DNA of 64,000 nt from Zizania palustris (Eukaryota > Streptophyta > Magnoliopsida > Poales > Poaceae), in contig JAAALK010000287.1 in the NCBI GenBank assembly GCA_019279435.1, positions 87,191,532 to 87,255,531 of the forward strand, read 5' to 3'. Both the position numbers and the translations under genes were made by a program. The notes under the pieces were generated by a model. It was not told where the DNA came from, did no database searches, and saw nothing but the letters and a program-made list of their open reading frames with translations. Positions 42,185-53,900 of this stretch are shown in pieces. Each line of letters opens with the position of its first letter. Position 1 is the stretch's first letter.

Positions 42185-44342
42185 GAGGCGAGTACCTTGA
42201 AAGAACTTCGGGTCGAGGCACTACTGACCGAGTTCCTCCCGAGGTGCGTCTGGAGCCTGTCCAGGCTGTGGCACGTATAGATAACTTTGACCCTGCAAGG
42301 CAACCTCCGGTGGTCAATATTATGCCACCTCCAAAGCAGGAAGATGGTTAAGATCGAGGGAAAAGAGTAGTCCTCCCCATTTCCAGAGGAGGGACTCTTG
42401 GTAGTATGTCGAAGAGGCAGAGAAGAGAATATGTCCGAGAAGTGGGCCATATTGGAACTTCTTCGTCCGCAGCTACCATGCCTGAATGGTCCCATGTGCC
42501 AATATCTTTTTCCGTAGATGATGCAGCGAGCATAAAGATTCCACATGCAGACCCACTTGTTATCACTGCCGACATAGCAGGGACTGAAGTCCGGAGAGTA
42601 CTGATTGACGTAGGGAGTTCAGTAGATATTATCTTCGTCCAAGCCTTCGATCAACTTTGTATCTCTAGAAAGCATCTTCTCCCAGTAGCTCGTCCTTTAC
42701 AAGGCTTCGTAGGACCCCCTCTCGATGCCCTTGGCCAAATAGGTCTGGAGGTCACTTTCGGAGAGGGGCTACTGGCCAAGATGATGGAGGTGATTTTTGA
42801 TGTTGTGGATGCCCCGTATGCATACAATGTTATCTTCGGGAGGGGCATGTTGAATCAATTCGGAGCTGTGGCGCATCATAATTATCTGTGTATGAAGATG
42901 CCCACACAAGCGGGAGTGCTCACTGTTTTCGGAGATCAGGCCACTGCGCGAAGAGCGGAATATGGTCATGGCCCTCCTCTTGACCCGAGACAGGTGAACA
43001 GCGTGCAAGGCAACCTGGAGGATATTTCTGCTTCAGGTGAACCTTCGAAGAAGTCCTTCCCAAGGCCAAGCCCTGAAGGGGAGATTATAACGAAGGTTAT
43101 TGTCAAAGACGACAAAGACTATTCATTTCAGTTTGGCAAGGATTTGCCTCCAGAAGTCGCTACTTCGTTAGAAAAAGTAGTTGAAGATAATTTAGATGTC
43201 TTTGCTTGGTCTGATGAGCACATTACCGGAGTCAATCGGGATATTATTGAGCATAGTTTACTTGTGAACGCGAGGGTTCGGCCAGTCCGACAAGGACTCC
43301 GGAAGCTATCTGCGGAGAGGGCCATCCTTGCTAAATATGAAGTAGAAAAGTTGCTGAAGGCTGGGATTATCAGAGAAGTAGCTCATACGGAGTGGCTAGC
43401 CAACCCAGTCTTCGTTAGGAAGAAATCTTTCGGGAAATGGCGCATGTGCATTGACTTTACATCTTTGAATAAAGCATGCCCTCGTGACCCCTTTCCCATG
43501 CCCCAAATTGATCAATTGGTTGACTCCACCGCTGGTTCGGAGTTATTAAGCTTCCTTGATGCGTATTCCGGCTATCATCAAATCGAGCTAAAGCACGAAG
43601 ATGAAATCAAAACAAGCTTTGTAACTCCTTCGGGAGTCTTCTGCTATGTAAGAATGCCCTTTGGCTTGAGAAATGCCGGGGCAACTTTTTCGAGGTTAAT
43701 TGCTAAGGCTCTAGGTCATCAAATAAGCCGCAATGTAGAAGATTATATGGATGACATTGTAATAAAGAGTGCTTTAAAGCACCAACATAGCCTAGACTTA
43801 GCAGAAACATTCAATAACCTTCGGGCATGTTGAATCCGTCTTAACCCTGAAAAATGTATCTTCGGGGGTCAGGCTGGAAAATTGTTAGGATATCTAGTTT
43901 CATGCAGAGGGATCGAAGCTAGCCCTATTCAAATAACTGCGTTGCAAAGGATGGCTCCTCCGGAAAATTTGAAGCAAGTGCAGAAGTTAACTGGCCGCCT
44001 TGCAGCACTTAGTAGATTCCTAGCAAGGTCTGCGGAGAGAAGTTTGCCCATTTTTCAAAGCATTGAAAGGGTCCGAAGATTTTGCTTGGACACCGGAGTG
44101 TCAAAAGAGCTTTGATGATATTAAGAATTATCTCAGTAACCTCGCTACACTCACGGTGCCTGTTGTGGACGAAACCCTACTCATTTACCTTGCGGCTACT
44201 GGCTCCGCTGTCAGTGCAGTCCTTGTCAGATAAGTTGATTTCAATGGGAAGTTGGTACAAAATCCAGTCTATTTTGTATCCGAAGCATTGTCCAGAGTAA
44301 AAAAAATATTCCAAGCTTGAGAAGTTCACCTATGCTCTGATA
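42185..44342 (+). pseudogene. T2 protease, reverse transcriptase and RNase H
   Basis: The long open part 42406-43833 holds a protease and most of RT. The protease active site reads LIDVGSSVDI, with Val where Tat elements usually have Gly or Ser. RT has FVRKKSFGKWRMCIDFTSLN, FLDAYSGYHQI, MPFGLRNAGATFSRL and an intact YMDDIVIKS. A TGA stops the frame at 43831, a base gain near 44050 shifts it, and further stops follow near 44231 and 44318 in RNase H. T1 lacks some of these lesions, so they arose in this copy. It is inactive. Confidence 0.88.
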
Positions 44343-45080
44343 ATGGCTTCGAGGATGTTAAGACATTATTTCCTAGCACATAATGTGATTGTACCAACTT
44401 CGTATCCCTTGGGAGATATGCTCCGAAGTAAGGATTCCATAGGAAGAATTGGGAAATGGGATGTTGAATTAGCACCCATCGGCATCTCATTCGTGGCAAG
44501 GACAGCAATTAAGTCACAAGTGTTGGCAGACTTTGTGGCAGAATGGACTCCCCCTGCAGTATGGGCTCCGGAGAAACAAAGTGAAGGAATTTGGACCATA
44601 TACTCTGATGGAGCTTTCCAAGCATCCGGAGTATGTGTCGGAGCGGTAATAATTTCTCCTTCAGGGCAAAAAGCAATGTACTCCGCTAGGCTCAACTTTA
44701 AGTCCACTAATAATACAGCGGAGTATGAAGGAATTTTGTTAGGACTTCGAAAGGCACGTGCTTTGTGGGCTACAAGAGTTGTTATTAAAACAGATTCTCA
44801 AATTGTAGTAGGGCACGTAGATAAGAGTTTTCAAGTTCGTCATCCACAACTTGCAAAATATTTGGAAGAGATCCGTAAGATTGAAGCAGCATTTAAAGGG
44901 ATTTCCATTCGAAGCATACCTAGAGCTAGAAATATGCAAGCTGATATCTTGGCGAAAGCTGCAGCCGGAGCTATGGACATTCCAGAAGAAGCTTTTTACG
45001 AAGAGCTCAATTCACCTTCGGTAACACAGATCCCTTCTGTGGAAGTTCTTTCCATTCCAAGTAAAGATTGGTGGAGTTAA
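44343..45080 (+). pseudogene. T2 aRNH domain (archaeal-type RNase H)
   Basis: This open stretch contains IYSDGAFQASG, STNNTAEYEGILLGLRKA and KTDSQIVVGHVDKS, so all expected acidic positions are present, unlike T1. The end of the preceding RNase H connection (LADFVAEWTP) is at its start. A TAA at 45078 separates it from integrase in the same frame. This extra RNase H defines the Tat lineage. Confidence 0.86.
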
Positions 45081-45083
45081 ATT

Positions 45084-46279
45084 ATGGAATTGCTGCAAGG
45101 AGAAGAAACTTTGCCTGAAGGACCACAACTTTTGAGGTTGAAGCTCAGAATTCGAAATTATCATATAATTAACGGTATTTTGTACAAGGCCGGAGTATGT
45201 TCCCCTCTGCTCCGATGCATATCTCAAGCCGAAGGTCAGGAGATTCTCCGAGAAATTCATGAAGGACTTTGTGGTAGTCATCTGGCCCCTCGAGCTTTGG
45301 CAAGAAAAACACTTCGCCAAGGGCTTTATTGGCCTACAATAGTAGCTGATGTGGAGAGCTTAGTCCGCACTTGCCAAGGTTGTCAATGGATGGGAAGAAG
45401 AAGTCATCATCCACCAACAACTCTTCAAATCATTGCCCCAGTGTGGCCCATGGCCAGATGGGGCATGGACCTTATTGGCCCCTTCCCAGTAAGAAAAGGA
45501 AATTTAAAATTCGCAGTGGTAGCAATTGAGTATTTTTCTAAGTGGGTTGAAGAAGAGCCCCTCACAGCTATCACTTCGCATAATGTACAAAAATTTTTCT
45601 GAAAAAATATTATATGCCGGTTCGGAGTGCCTCGGCAGATCACAATTGACAATGGGACACAATTTTATGCAGAACCCTTCAGGAAGTTTTGTGAAGATCT
45701 TGGCATACAATTATGCTTCGCTGTAGTGCGACATCCTCAGTCTAACGGAGCTGTTGAAAGAGCCAATGGTAATATCTTGTCAGGGTTGAATCGAAGAATA
45801 GTCGGATTGGCAAAAGGACTGTGGACCGAGGAGCTCCCGAAGATTTTATGGTCCATTCGGACCACTCAAACAAGGTCCACGGGTTTCACTCCTTTCAGAC
45901 TATTATTCGGGGATGAAGCTATGACGCCAACGAAGCTTAAGGAGGATCCCTTCATAGCACCAAACTGGAAATAGAAGCAGAAAGGCAAACTTCGCTTGAT
46001 TTAACAGAAGAAACAAGACTTCGAGCTATCGCCAATTTGTCAAAGTATCAGCAGCAGACGAAGACTTGGTTTGACCCGAAGGTTAAGCTTAATGAACTTA
46101 AGCCGGGTCATCTTGTTTTGCGAAGCATTATAGCACCAGGGAAATTAGGGAATAAGTGGGAAGGTCCATACATAATTCTCCGCTCAGGACGCCCTGGTTC
46201 TTTTAAGTTAGCCAATTTAGAAGGCGAAGAGTTAACGCATACATGGCATGCAGAGAACTTAAAGCGATATTTCGCATAG
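45084..46279 (+). pseudogene. T2 integrase
   Basis: A zinc-binding HHCC module (HEGLCGSH, then CQGCQWMGR) precedes the core with WGMDLIGPFP, ITIDNGTQF and NGAVERANG, so the three catalytic acids are intact. A TGA replaces the Trp codon at 45600-45602. The frame changes again near 45940. The C-terminal domain (46037-46279) reads LNELKPGHLVLRS and NKWEGPYIILRSGRPGSFKL, ending with TAG at 46277-46279. Only a few lesions prevent function. Confidence 0.9.
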
Positions 46280-46436
46280 GGGCTCCTTGTAATCATTTGT
46301 AAACACCTTCTGAATTAATAAAGTTCATGGTTCAGATAATGCCTACCTCTCAAACACTTCCTACTTCTAGTGGACACACTGGAAGAATGAAGTTGGCTGG
46401 GAGGGAAGTGTCATTAGTTTGATCCAATTTTTCGGA

Positions 46437-46690
46437 CTTCGAACCATTGGTTCGAAGCTTTCGACATGGTGGGAAAGTCACAGAAAAACGGATTCCAAGC
46501 CACCGGCTTAAAAGCATCCATAAAAAGAGTCGAAGGAGACCAAATAATGCGGATTCCAAGCTCCAGCTTGAAAGCATCCGTAAAAAGAGTCCAAGGAGAC
46601 CATTACGAATTCCAAACCACCGGTTTGATAGCATTCGCAAAAAGAGCCGAAGGAGGCCAAAACAAAACATAGTTTGAGCTAATAAGCTTC
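46437..46690 (+). repeat. Array of five stem-loop repeats after the T2 integrase
   Basis: This matches the T1 array at 3109-3361. Stems are at 46437-46457 (CTTCGAACC, loop ATT, GGTTCGAAG), 46496-46510, 46557-46570 (CAAGCT/AGCTTG), 46613-46627 (CAAACC/GGTTTG) and 46675-46690. In the third unit T2 has a perfect AGCTTG arm where T1 has GGCTTG (a G-T pair). The region from 46691 to about 46980 has no supported gene. Confidence 0.8.
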
Positions 46691-47214
46691 GAATATTTGT
46701 GAAAAGAGTCCAAAGTGACCAATGGTTTTGGACATCGAAGTGTTCGAAATTAGTCCAAAGTGACTTCTTTCAAACAAAAGGTACTAAGTTACCAGGTTTC
46801 AGACTCCAAGTAGTCGAAGACATTTTGTAAGATTTCAATCAATCTTTAAGTTGCAGAAGGCTCCGAGCCTCCAAAATTGTACTCCTAAGTCTTTTTCTTT
46901 GCGCCTAACCATCTTCGACTACACTTTGAAGTTGCTTACGCCCAAAGAGGGGCTAGGAAGTAGGGAGACAATTTTAAAAATCAATCTTTATTATTTGAAC
47001 AAACATTACATTACGAAAAATATGTGTCTATGCTATGAAGGAATCGAAGACCTCTTCGATCTCTAGAGCTACCACTAAAGTTGGAATGATTAGTTCCAGA
47101 GCCGGGAGTCCTGATAACTTTACGTTTAATTCTTCTCCCTCCCTTCGAAGCTCAAAAATCTTTTTGTTCCTGCGGATGTTCAGCCCAAGTTCGAAGTCGT
47201 TCGAGGCTTCTTTC

Positions 47215-47300
47215 CTAGCTCCGAAGTTCTTCAAGCTTCTTTCCTTGATCTTCAGGCTTCTTTCCTTGTTCTTCAGGCTTTTTTCCTTGTTCTTCAGCGA
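47215..47300 (-). repeat. Short tandem repeat in the antisense gene tail
   Basis: About three to four 21-bp units encode EEQGKKP-like heptads on the reverse strand. T1 has only one unit-like stretch near 3960-3980. Confidence 0.72.
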
Positions 47301-49698
47301 TATTCTCGTCTTCAGACCATTCAACGTCTTCGTAGGATGAAGTTTCCAAGTTAACTTCTTTTTCTTCCTCTTTGATATAAGATAATATATCTTTACATAT
47401 TTTGGGTGCAATTGCACCGGAGATTTCTCGAGGAATCAAAAATCGAGGTCGTTTGTGAAGTTTTAAAAGATCGATGGTAGCCCATAGCAGGCGGAGTTCT
47501 TTCGTAACATTTAATACTTCGACATCATCCATACGAGGTTGAGAAGCCTAAAAACATGATAAATAAGTTTTCATTCATAATATATGAAAGCATAATTTTT
47601 ACATATTCAGACCCCTAAACAAAACTAAACCTGTGGGTCCGGCGGAGGCTGGCTGCTCGAAGCTTGAGACCGAGCTTGTTTTTGGCGATGCCCTTCATCG
47701 ATCCAAGCCTTGATCGTGGTTCGACCTTCGGCTCTCCATGAAGCTTGGAAGGCTTGCCAAGCTGCGGCCACATCTTCGGAAGGGTTTAGCAGTTGGTTGT
47801 CATCGAAGGTAATGGGAGCCGCCCCTGAATCTGGTGCTACTGATAGCCCTAGATCTTCGTGGTAGCGAAGTACTCCGAGAGCATCTACTTGGCCGGAGAT
47901 TTCTCCATACCGAATACCTGTTGTCTTCATCATCTTCGCTGCTCCTTGGATCATCTTTAGCCGTCACAGCAAGGGGACGTTGTCACTCGAAGGTAGTGTC
48001 CAAAGAGTACCGAAGTATTCTATAACACCTAAAAGATTGTTCATGGCCTCCGCTGCTACCTTCTCTGACTTCATTTTATCTTCAACTAAAGTATCTCTTG
48101 ACGAAGTCAGCTCATCTACCACAGCGGATAGTCTAGCTGCCTCCGTAGCCAAAGAACTCTTCTGGCTAAGCAGGCTGCTAGCTTCCTCCGTGGCTTTAGC
48201 CTTCTCCTCTTGAAGCTTCACCAGCTCAGCCCCCGCCGTGGCATGCTCTGCCCGCATTTTCTCTATCTCTGCCGAAGCACGATTTGTTCGGCTTCGAGCT
48301 TCTTATTTGCAGCTTCTAGACTAAGTTTGGCCCTCCTCTCCACTGCAACCATTTTGTCTAAACTAGAGATTCGAACATCAAAGCCTTCAAGACTCCTCTA
48401 GAGAGTAGTAATCCTCTCCTGAAGATGAAGACTTCCTCGCTCATTTGAGACGGCTGCAGCCCGAGCGAAGACTATTTGTTGCGAAGAGAAAAAGCAAGGT
48501 GAGAAATTGTCTTTAAGTTGAAATTAATCTTGTTTTGCAGATACTTCGTACCTGGTATGCTGCCCGCTCTAAGGAGCCCTCAGCTTGGCTAAGTATGGCT
48601 ACTAAGTCCGTCTCCCCAACTTCACGGTTGGCCCAGTCCAAAGGCTCGAGCATGGCCTGAAGTCTGGTCCTTCGCTCCAGAAAAGGAGCTAGCAGAGGGA
48701 GCATGGACAGAGCCCTTTGATCATCTTTGTTCGGTGAAGGGTCGGAGCGCTGTGCTGCATCTTCGGAGACCTCGGTGGACTGGCCCCCTCCGTAGATTGA
48801 CCCCCGTCTATCGATTCAGACGGAGTTAATCCTAAGTTCAGAGCAGGCATGGGGTCCATTTTGCCTTTACCTTTTCCAGGTCCCATCTGTGCATCTTCTG
48901 GAACCGACCCTGGAGATGTCAAGGTCCCAGGAGCGGTATCTTCGGGAGGAGTCACCTCCATGGGAGCGGACCTTGCCGAAACAAAGGTATTATATATTGC
49001 ATAATTTTGCAGGAAGAAGGAACAGGTGGTTCAAGTGAAGTTTACCTCCGAAGTCCTGTCGCCGGATGAGTACAGGGCTACTCGGAGGGTCGAAGGCCAC
49101 TTCGAAGTCGTCGTCGGACTCGAAGTCTAGAAACGAAGGGTTGACTGTTGGGGCCTCCCTTGGAGCAACAGTCACCACTTCGTCTGGAATCGAAGCTTGT
49201 TCAGCGGTAACTTCGACTCTGCCTTCAGTAACAGAGGCTTCTTGGCGCGGCAAGTCTGACTGGGTGCTTGAGGTCCCAGCTTGTCCGGAGCTGCCTGGAA
49301 CATCTGACACGCTTTCTACGTTGCTAGTGTCTACATATGCCTGGGCTTCATCTTGGGCAATCAGGTCCATGAGGACCCTTCCTTCATCTTCAGAGGAATT
49401 GGAGGGCAAAGCCACCGGACTTGAAGGAGCCACTTTCTTCGGCTTTCGGGCTAGCTTTTTCACTGGGGTCTTAGCCGGAGCCGAAGGCCTAGCATCCATT
49501 TTCCTCTTCTTCGACCCTTGCTCAGAAGGTACCCTGTCCGGAAGAGGAGGGGGTGCAACTCCGAGTACGATACTCGGTTGAGCTGCTCCCAACTACCGAC
49601 TAGTTTTATCCTCCACTCCTTTTCGGCCGGAGTTGGAACTCCCAGAATCTTCTCTGAAGCTCGAACAACTTGCTCCGAAGTCATAGGGGCTTGAGAAG

Positions 49699-49768
49699 CT
49701 GAAATATAAGTTAGCATTAGTCATTTCATGAAACAAGTGTATATAAAACATGTTGTTTTCAAAGCTAC
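49699..49768 (-). other. Intron in the T2 antisense gene
   Basis: On the reverse strand the donor is CCCTGCAG|GTAGCT (49769/49768) and the acceptor is TATTTCAG|CTTCTC (49699/49698). Removing these 70 bp joins the two open frames in phase 1. T1 has the same junctions around an 86-bp intron (6339-6254) of different sequence. Confidence 0.75.
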
Positions 49769-50828
49769 CTGCAGGGCTTGAGTTCGAAGAAATTTTTCGG
49801 AGTCCACCCTCCGGATCTTCTTCGAAGGTTATAGGCCAGTTGGCCATCAGAGGTGGAATATGGAGTTCGATGAACTCGTCGGCTAAGTCTCGCATGCTCA
49901 TGTGACGACTAATCCTTTGGAGCAAGCTAAGATGAGCTTCGAGCTGGCCAGGGTCTGGCTGAACTTGGGCTTCTCTCCGGAAGTGTATGTCTTGCAGAGG
50001 TCTGGCCAGACGACTGCCTGCTCCAACTTCGGCATAGAACCACCGGAGAATCCAATCTATGTACCATCTGGCGTTGATAGCCTTCGCTGGAAATCTCAGT
50101 TGGAATTCGTCCCGGAGTCTGAAGTTGATACTGCCAAAGGCTACCACAATCTTCTCTCCTCCGGAGCCTTGGTATGTTTTTGGTTGGCAAGATGCCCTAT
50201 GTAGTGCTGCAAAAATTTCTGCTCTTCCTTCGCAGCCTTTAGCTTTGAAGCGCCCATTCGAAGATGGCTAAGCGCTATTGCATTCGGAGATAGTTGAGGA
50301 AGAGTGACATGAAACAAATCTAATACCTCCGACAGAAAGTCCACTGCTAGGAGTCCTAACCCCGCTTCGAAGAAGGCTTCGAAGACCACAACTTCTCCAG
50401 GCCTCGGCGAAGGGATGGCTTCTTTTCCAAGTTTTCGGATGATGACCTCCGAGCCAATCTTCCCCTCCACTGCTGCTGCGATCATCTCCCTCTTGCAGGT
50501 AGATGGCCCCAGTTTATAAGACTGGTCCGGATACTTCGAATAAGCCGGGAGGAGATCATGAGGACCAATCTATTAGGGATTCCTTGCTGGAGCCGTCACC
50601 GCTGCTGCTACCGCCACCGTCGGAGCCGCCATCGCTGTCGGCGCCGCTACTATTGCTGCCGCTGCCGCAGCCGCAGCTTGCTGCTGGGCTAGGGCCGAAG
50701 TCGCCCCAGGAGCCTTGAAGCCAGTTTTCACCAAGAACTCGCACCGAATGCTAAAGCTAAAGTCTGGAGGCTAAGGATTGGTTGCGCAAAGACAGTGAGA
50801 AAGGTGTTCGAGAAGTGTCTGGGTCCTC

Positions 50829-50836
50829 TATTTATA
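50829..50836 (-). promoter_or_regulatory. Antisense TATA box in T2
   Basis: On the reverse strand this reads GGGCTATAAATAGAGGACC, a good plant core promoter. It lies about 95 bp upstream of the antisense coding start and is matched in T1 at 23377-23384. Confidence 0.7.
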
Positions 50837-50983
50837 GCCCAGGCCCATGATTTTTTACCGTTTACATTCGCCGTTTCGCATTCTTGACCGTTACTCTTTA
50901 CGAAGTTATTGCACCGCGTAACTTCTGTTGAAAGGAAAAGGCTAACGGCTATTTCTTCTAAGTCTAAAAAGCTTTCTGACTTC

Positions 50984-51558
50984 TGATGAGGACATCAGTA
51001 CATCTACACCAGCAGCACCTTCTTCGGCGCCATCTCCTTCTAGGATAATCACGAGGGCCCGTGCAAGAGAGCTGAACTTCGTCATACTACTAAAGAATGA
51101 AGGCCCAGAAGAATAAACGCAGGCCTGCATAGATTCGGCCTTCCTAGGGGCGCCCCCCCTTTTTGGTCGTCCACATTAGGGGGCTGCACCCACCTTCCCC
51201 CCCTCTCTATTTAAATAGAGTCTTGTCATTCCTATAGACTCGAGTTTTGATTTACAATTAGCTTTTGCTACTTTCGACACGCGCCAAACAGCGCTGTCCT
51301 CGTGTGATTCAGAACTCCACCTTGAGTGATATTCATATTGCTCGCATCTCTTTCTTGTTCGTTCTTCGATTGCGAACAGGAAACGATCTTCGTGATCAGG
51401 CTGATCTTGCATCCACAAGGTCGGTAACCACAGGGAGTTGGTTCAGCGATTGCATTGGCGCTTCGGGTTCGCTCGTCGTAGTCGGATCGTGAGGGTCTTC
51501 TTCCACCAAATCGAAGTTATCTCCACTCACCGAAAGATCGGGCACTTCAGCTCTATCA
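50984..51558 (+). repeat. G3 5' LTR
   Basis: The LTR begins TGATGAGGACATCAG and ends GCTCTATCA. A TATTTAAATA core promoter lies near 51218. The first 130 bp repeat the pol C-terminal coding tail. Confidence 0.95.
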
Positions 51559-51560
51559 TG

Positions 51561-51570
51561 TGGTATCAGA
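51561..51570 (+). promoter_or_regulatory. G3 primer-binding site
   Basis: TGGTATCAGA lies two bases after the LTR. It is the initiator-Met tRNA type, with a weaker match beyond ten bases. Confidence 0.88.
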
Positions 51571-52618
51571 TTTTCCGGGTTGATCGGTGAGTTTATCGAG
51601 TGTTTGTCCCTTCCTACAGTCCACAAAACCACAACACGAAAATATAATTCAGGTTAGATCCTTGTCCCAGCACCTTTTTGAGCCTTGCACTATCTTTCAA
51701 TAATTTGCTTTGTTGAATTTGTGTGCTTACGCGTGTCAATTGTTGCTGGTTACTTGTGCATCTTCATCTGCATATCACGCAAACACCCCTGGCCGTGCGC
51801 CCCTCCCTTCCCTACCTTGTGTGTTATTTGGAAAGTTACAAAAAAAATATAGGTTGCCTCATTCTGCTCAACCTCATTTGAGAAAGTTTTGGTTGCCTTC
51901 CATACAAAGGGTAGTCAATTATTGCTGGTTGCCTAATATTGATCACACTCATTTGAGAAAGTTTTGGTTGCCTTCCATACAAAGGGCAATCAATTATTGC
52001 TGGTTGCCTACTATTGATCACACTCATTTAAGAATGTTTTGGTCGCCTACCATACAAAGTGCAGATTGCTTCATTTCCGAAATTCTTGATCACCTACCAT
52101 ACAAAGGGCCGTCCATTATTGCTGGTTGCCTATTTTTACTTGCAAGTTTCTCCGGATAAAAAAAAACGAAAAAAAAAGAAAAAAAAAAGAAGAAAAAAAA
52201 GAGAAAAGAAAGAAAGGAGAAAAACAGCAAGGAGGCGACCCCCTGGCCGTGCGCCCCTCCCCCTTTCCATCCCCGCTCACCTCTTCGGTTTTCCTTTTTT
52301 TTGTACCGCCTTTTGCACTTTGTTTCCAGCAGCTTTTGGTTACGTCTTTGGCACTATAATTCAACCTCGCATTATTGTTTGATTGTTCTAATCCTTGTTT
52401 TGAGTGCAGCCTACCTAGAACCCCACATAGTTCTACAACGAGCAGATTTTGTTTCTCCAAGCAATCGCTGCTCCAATCTTTCGCCGGTTCAACCTGTTGG
52501 TTTCAGGTCACCCCTGTGTGCTTGGTAAGAACAGATAAGAATTTGATAACAGCACGTCTATGAGCGACCAATCCACATCCGTGTTGTCGTAGGTTTTTGC
52601 TTTGTGTTTGCACTAACT
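51571..52618 (+). other. G3 untranslated leader
   Basis: This 1.05 kb leader holds a 75-bp tandem repeat (51851-52132), an A-rich run (52158-52215) and two copies of CCCCTGGCCGTGCGCCCCTCC (near 51788 and 52242). There is no supported ORF. Confidence 0.75.
51851..52132 (+). repeat. 75-bp tandem repeat in the G3 leader
   Basis: CATACAAAG occurs at 51901, 51976, 52051 and 52098, giving two full 75-bp steps and one shortened unit. Units share ATTGATCACACTCATTT, AGTTTTGGTTGCC and ATTATTGCTGGTTGCC. Confidence 0.85.
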
Positions 52619-53900
52619 ATGGCAGGCAACGACGAAAGGAAGGATGCACAACTGCTGGATGTACGGGCACAGGTTGATGGCCTTGCTGCGGACATGACAA
52701 CGATGCATGAGCGGTTTGATTCTACGATCACTTCGTCGACCGAGCGGTTCGACCAGATCGACCTCGCTCAGACGGCCATGGTGACCACGCTCGACACCAT
52801 CATGTCACGACTCGATGCGTTAACTTCATCGCTCACCGAATTACAAAAGGATTATGGTGGCGATACGAAGCAGGACGATGGACCTCGCCACGGTCATGCA
52901 CGTCGCGTGGTACGTCATTCCCCTCACGATTCATTTGCTAAGATTAAATTTAAAATTCCATCTTTTAATGGCAAATATGATCCTGCTGCTTATCTTGATT
53001 GGGAACTAGAGGTCGATCAGAAATTTTCATGCCATGATATTCCTGCTCATTCTCAAGTCAAAGCTGCTATTAGTGAATTTACTGATTTTGCTTTAATATG
53101 GTGGCATGAATATAAACTAACACATCCTACTGCTACACCCTTCACTTGGACTCAATTAAAAGCTGCTATGCGACACAGATTTGTTCCTTCATATATTGCG
53201 CGAGTTTGCTAAAGAAAATGCAGAGTTTTCGACAAGGACAGCAATCTGTCGAGGACTACTATCAAGAGCTCCAAAAGGGTATGATTCGTTGTGGTTTGTT
53301 TGAGACAGATGAAGCTGCGATGGCCCGTTTTCATGGTGGTTTGAATAGAGAAATTCAGGACATCCTTGATTATAAGGAATATTCTGATATGGCCACATTG
53401 TTTGCATATGCTTGCAAAGCTGAACGTGAAGTGCAGGGACGCCGCTCGAAGACATATCCTAACTCTTTTGCAGGTAGAGGCGCAGCAATCAATTCAGCAT
53501 CTACTCCGCCTACACCATCCACGATCAGCACTCCATCACGCGAAACGACGGCCAAGCCTACCGCATCCTCGTCCCTAGGCGCTGCTCCTTCCACAGGACG
53601 TACACGGGATATTCGGTGCTATCGTTGCCACGGACTTGGACACGTGAGTCGGGACTGTCCAAACAAGCGTATTTTGCTCATACGTGACAATGGTGAGTAT
53701 TCATCCGCTAGTGATTCCGAGGAAACCCAACATACTATGCTTGCCACTGACCATGCAGCAAAAACGGAGGTACATGTCGATCCCGGCGACGCCGATAAGT
53801 ATGAGAGTCTTGTTGTGCAGCGTGTTCTTAGCACACAGGTCACCACGTCTGAGAAAAACCAACGGCACACACTTTTCCACACCAAAGGTGTTGTACAAGA
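52619..53900 (+). pseudogene. G3 gag (one frame change)
   Basis: The ATG at 52619 opens MAGNDERKDAQLLDVRAQV. A coiled N-terminal part is followed by the capsid domain (KFKIPSFNGKYDPAAYLDWE, then ALIWWHEYK). One base is missing near 53207, so the remainder (SFRQGQQSVEDYYQELQKGM onward) is read one frame over. A CCHC knuckle, CYRCHGLGHVSRDC, lies at about 53618-53660. Gag and pol are otherwise one continuous frame, as in CRM elements. The encoded protein packages element RNA. Confidence 0.92.

Larger units (their letters stand above)
46984..50734 (-). pseudogene. T2 antisense gene: multi-exon, gypsy-type transposon protein
   Basis: Read on the reverse strand, this gene has an Ala-rich N-terminus (50734-50570), a head domain with PSPRPGEVVVFEAFFEAGLG and LPQLSPNAIAL, then NARWYIDWILRWFYAEV (50147-49769). 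After a 70-bp intron come SEQVVRASEKILGVPTPAEKE, a charged linker (49592-49050) and a Pro-rich part (48961-48689). A segment at 48704-48513, a coiled coil (48400-47964) and a C-terminal domain with GIRYGEISGQVDALGVLRYH (47954-47625) follow. A tail with EEQGKKP repeats ends near 47028. Further introns are likely near 49045-48972 and 48550-48470. The start reads TTG, two stops lie near 50573, and a frame change near 50245 breaks it. The head resembles Pfam Transposase_28. The protein's function is unknown. Confidence 0.75.

Noticed and set aside
53146..53212. A separate pol start codon at 53146 in G3
   Set aside because: The bases before 53207 are gag read out of frame. The open stretch only appears to start there because of the one-base loss.
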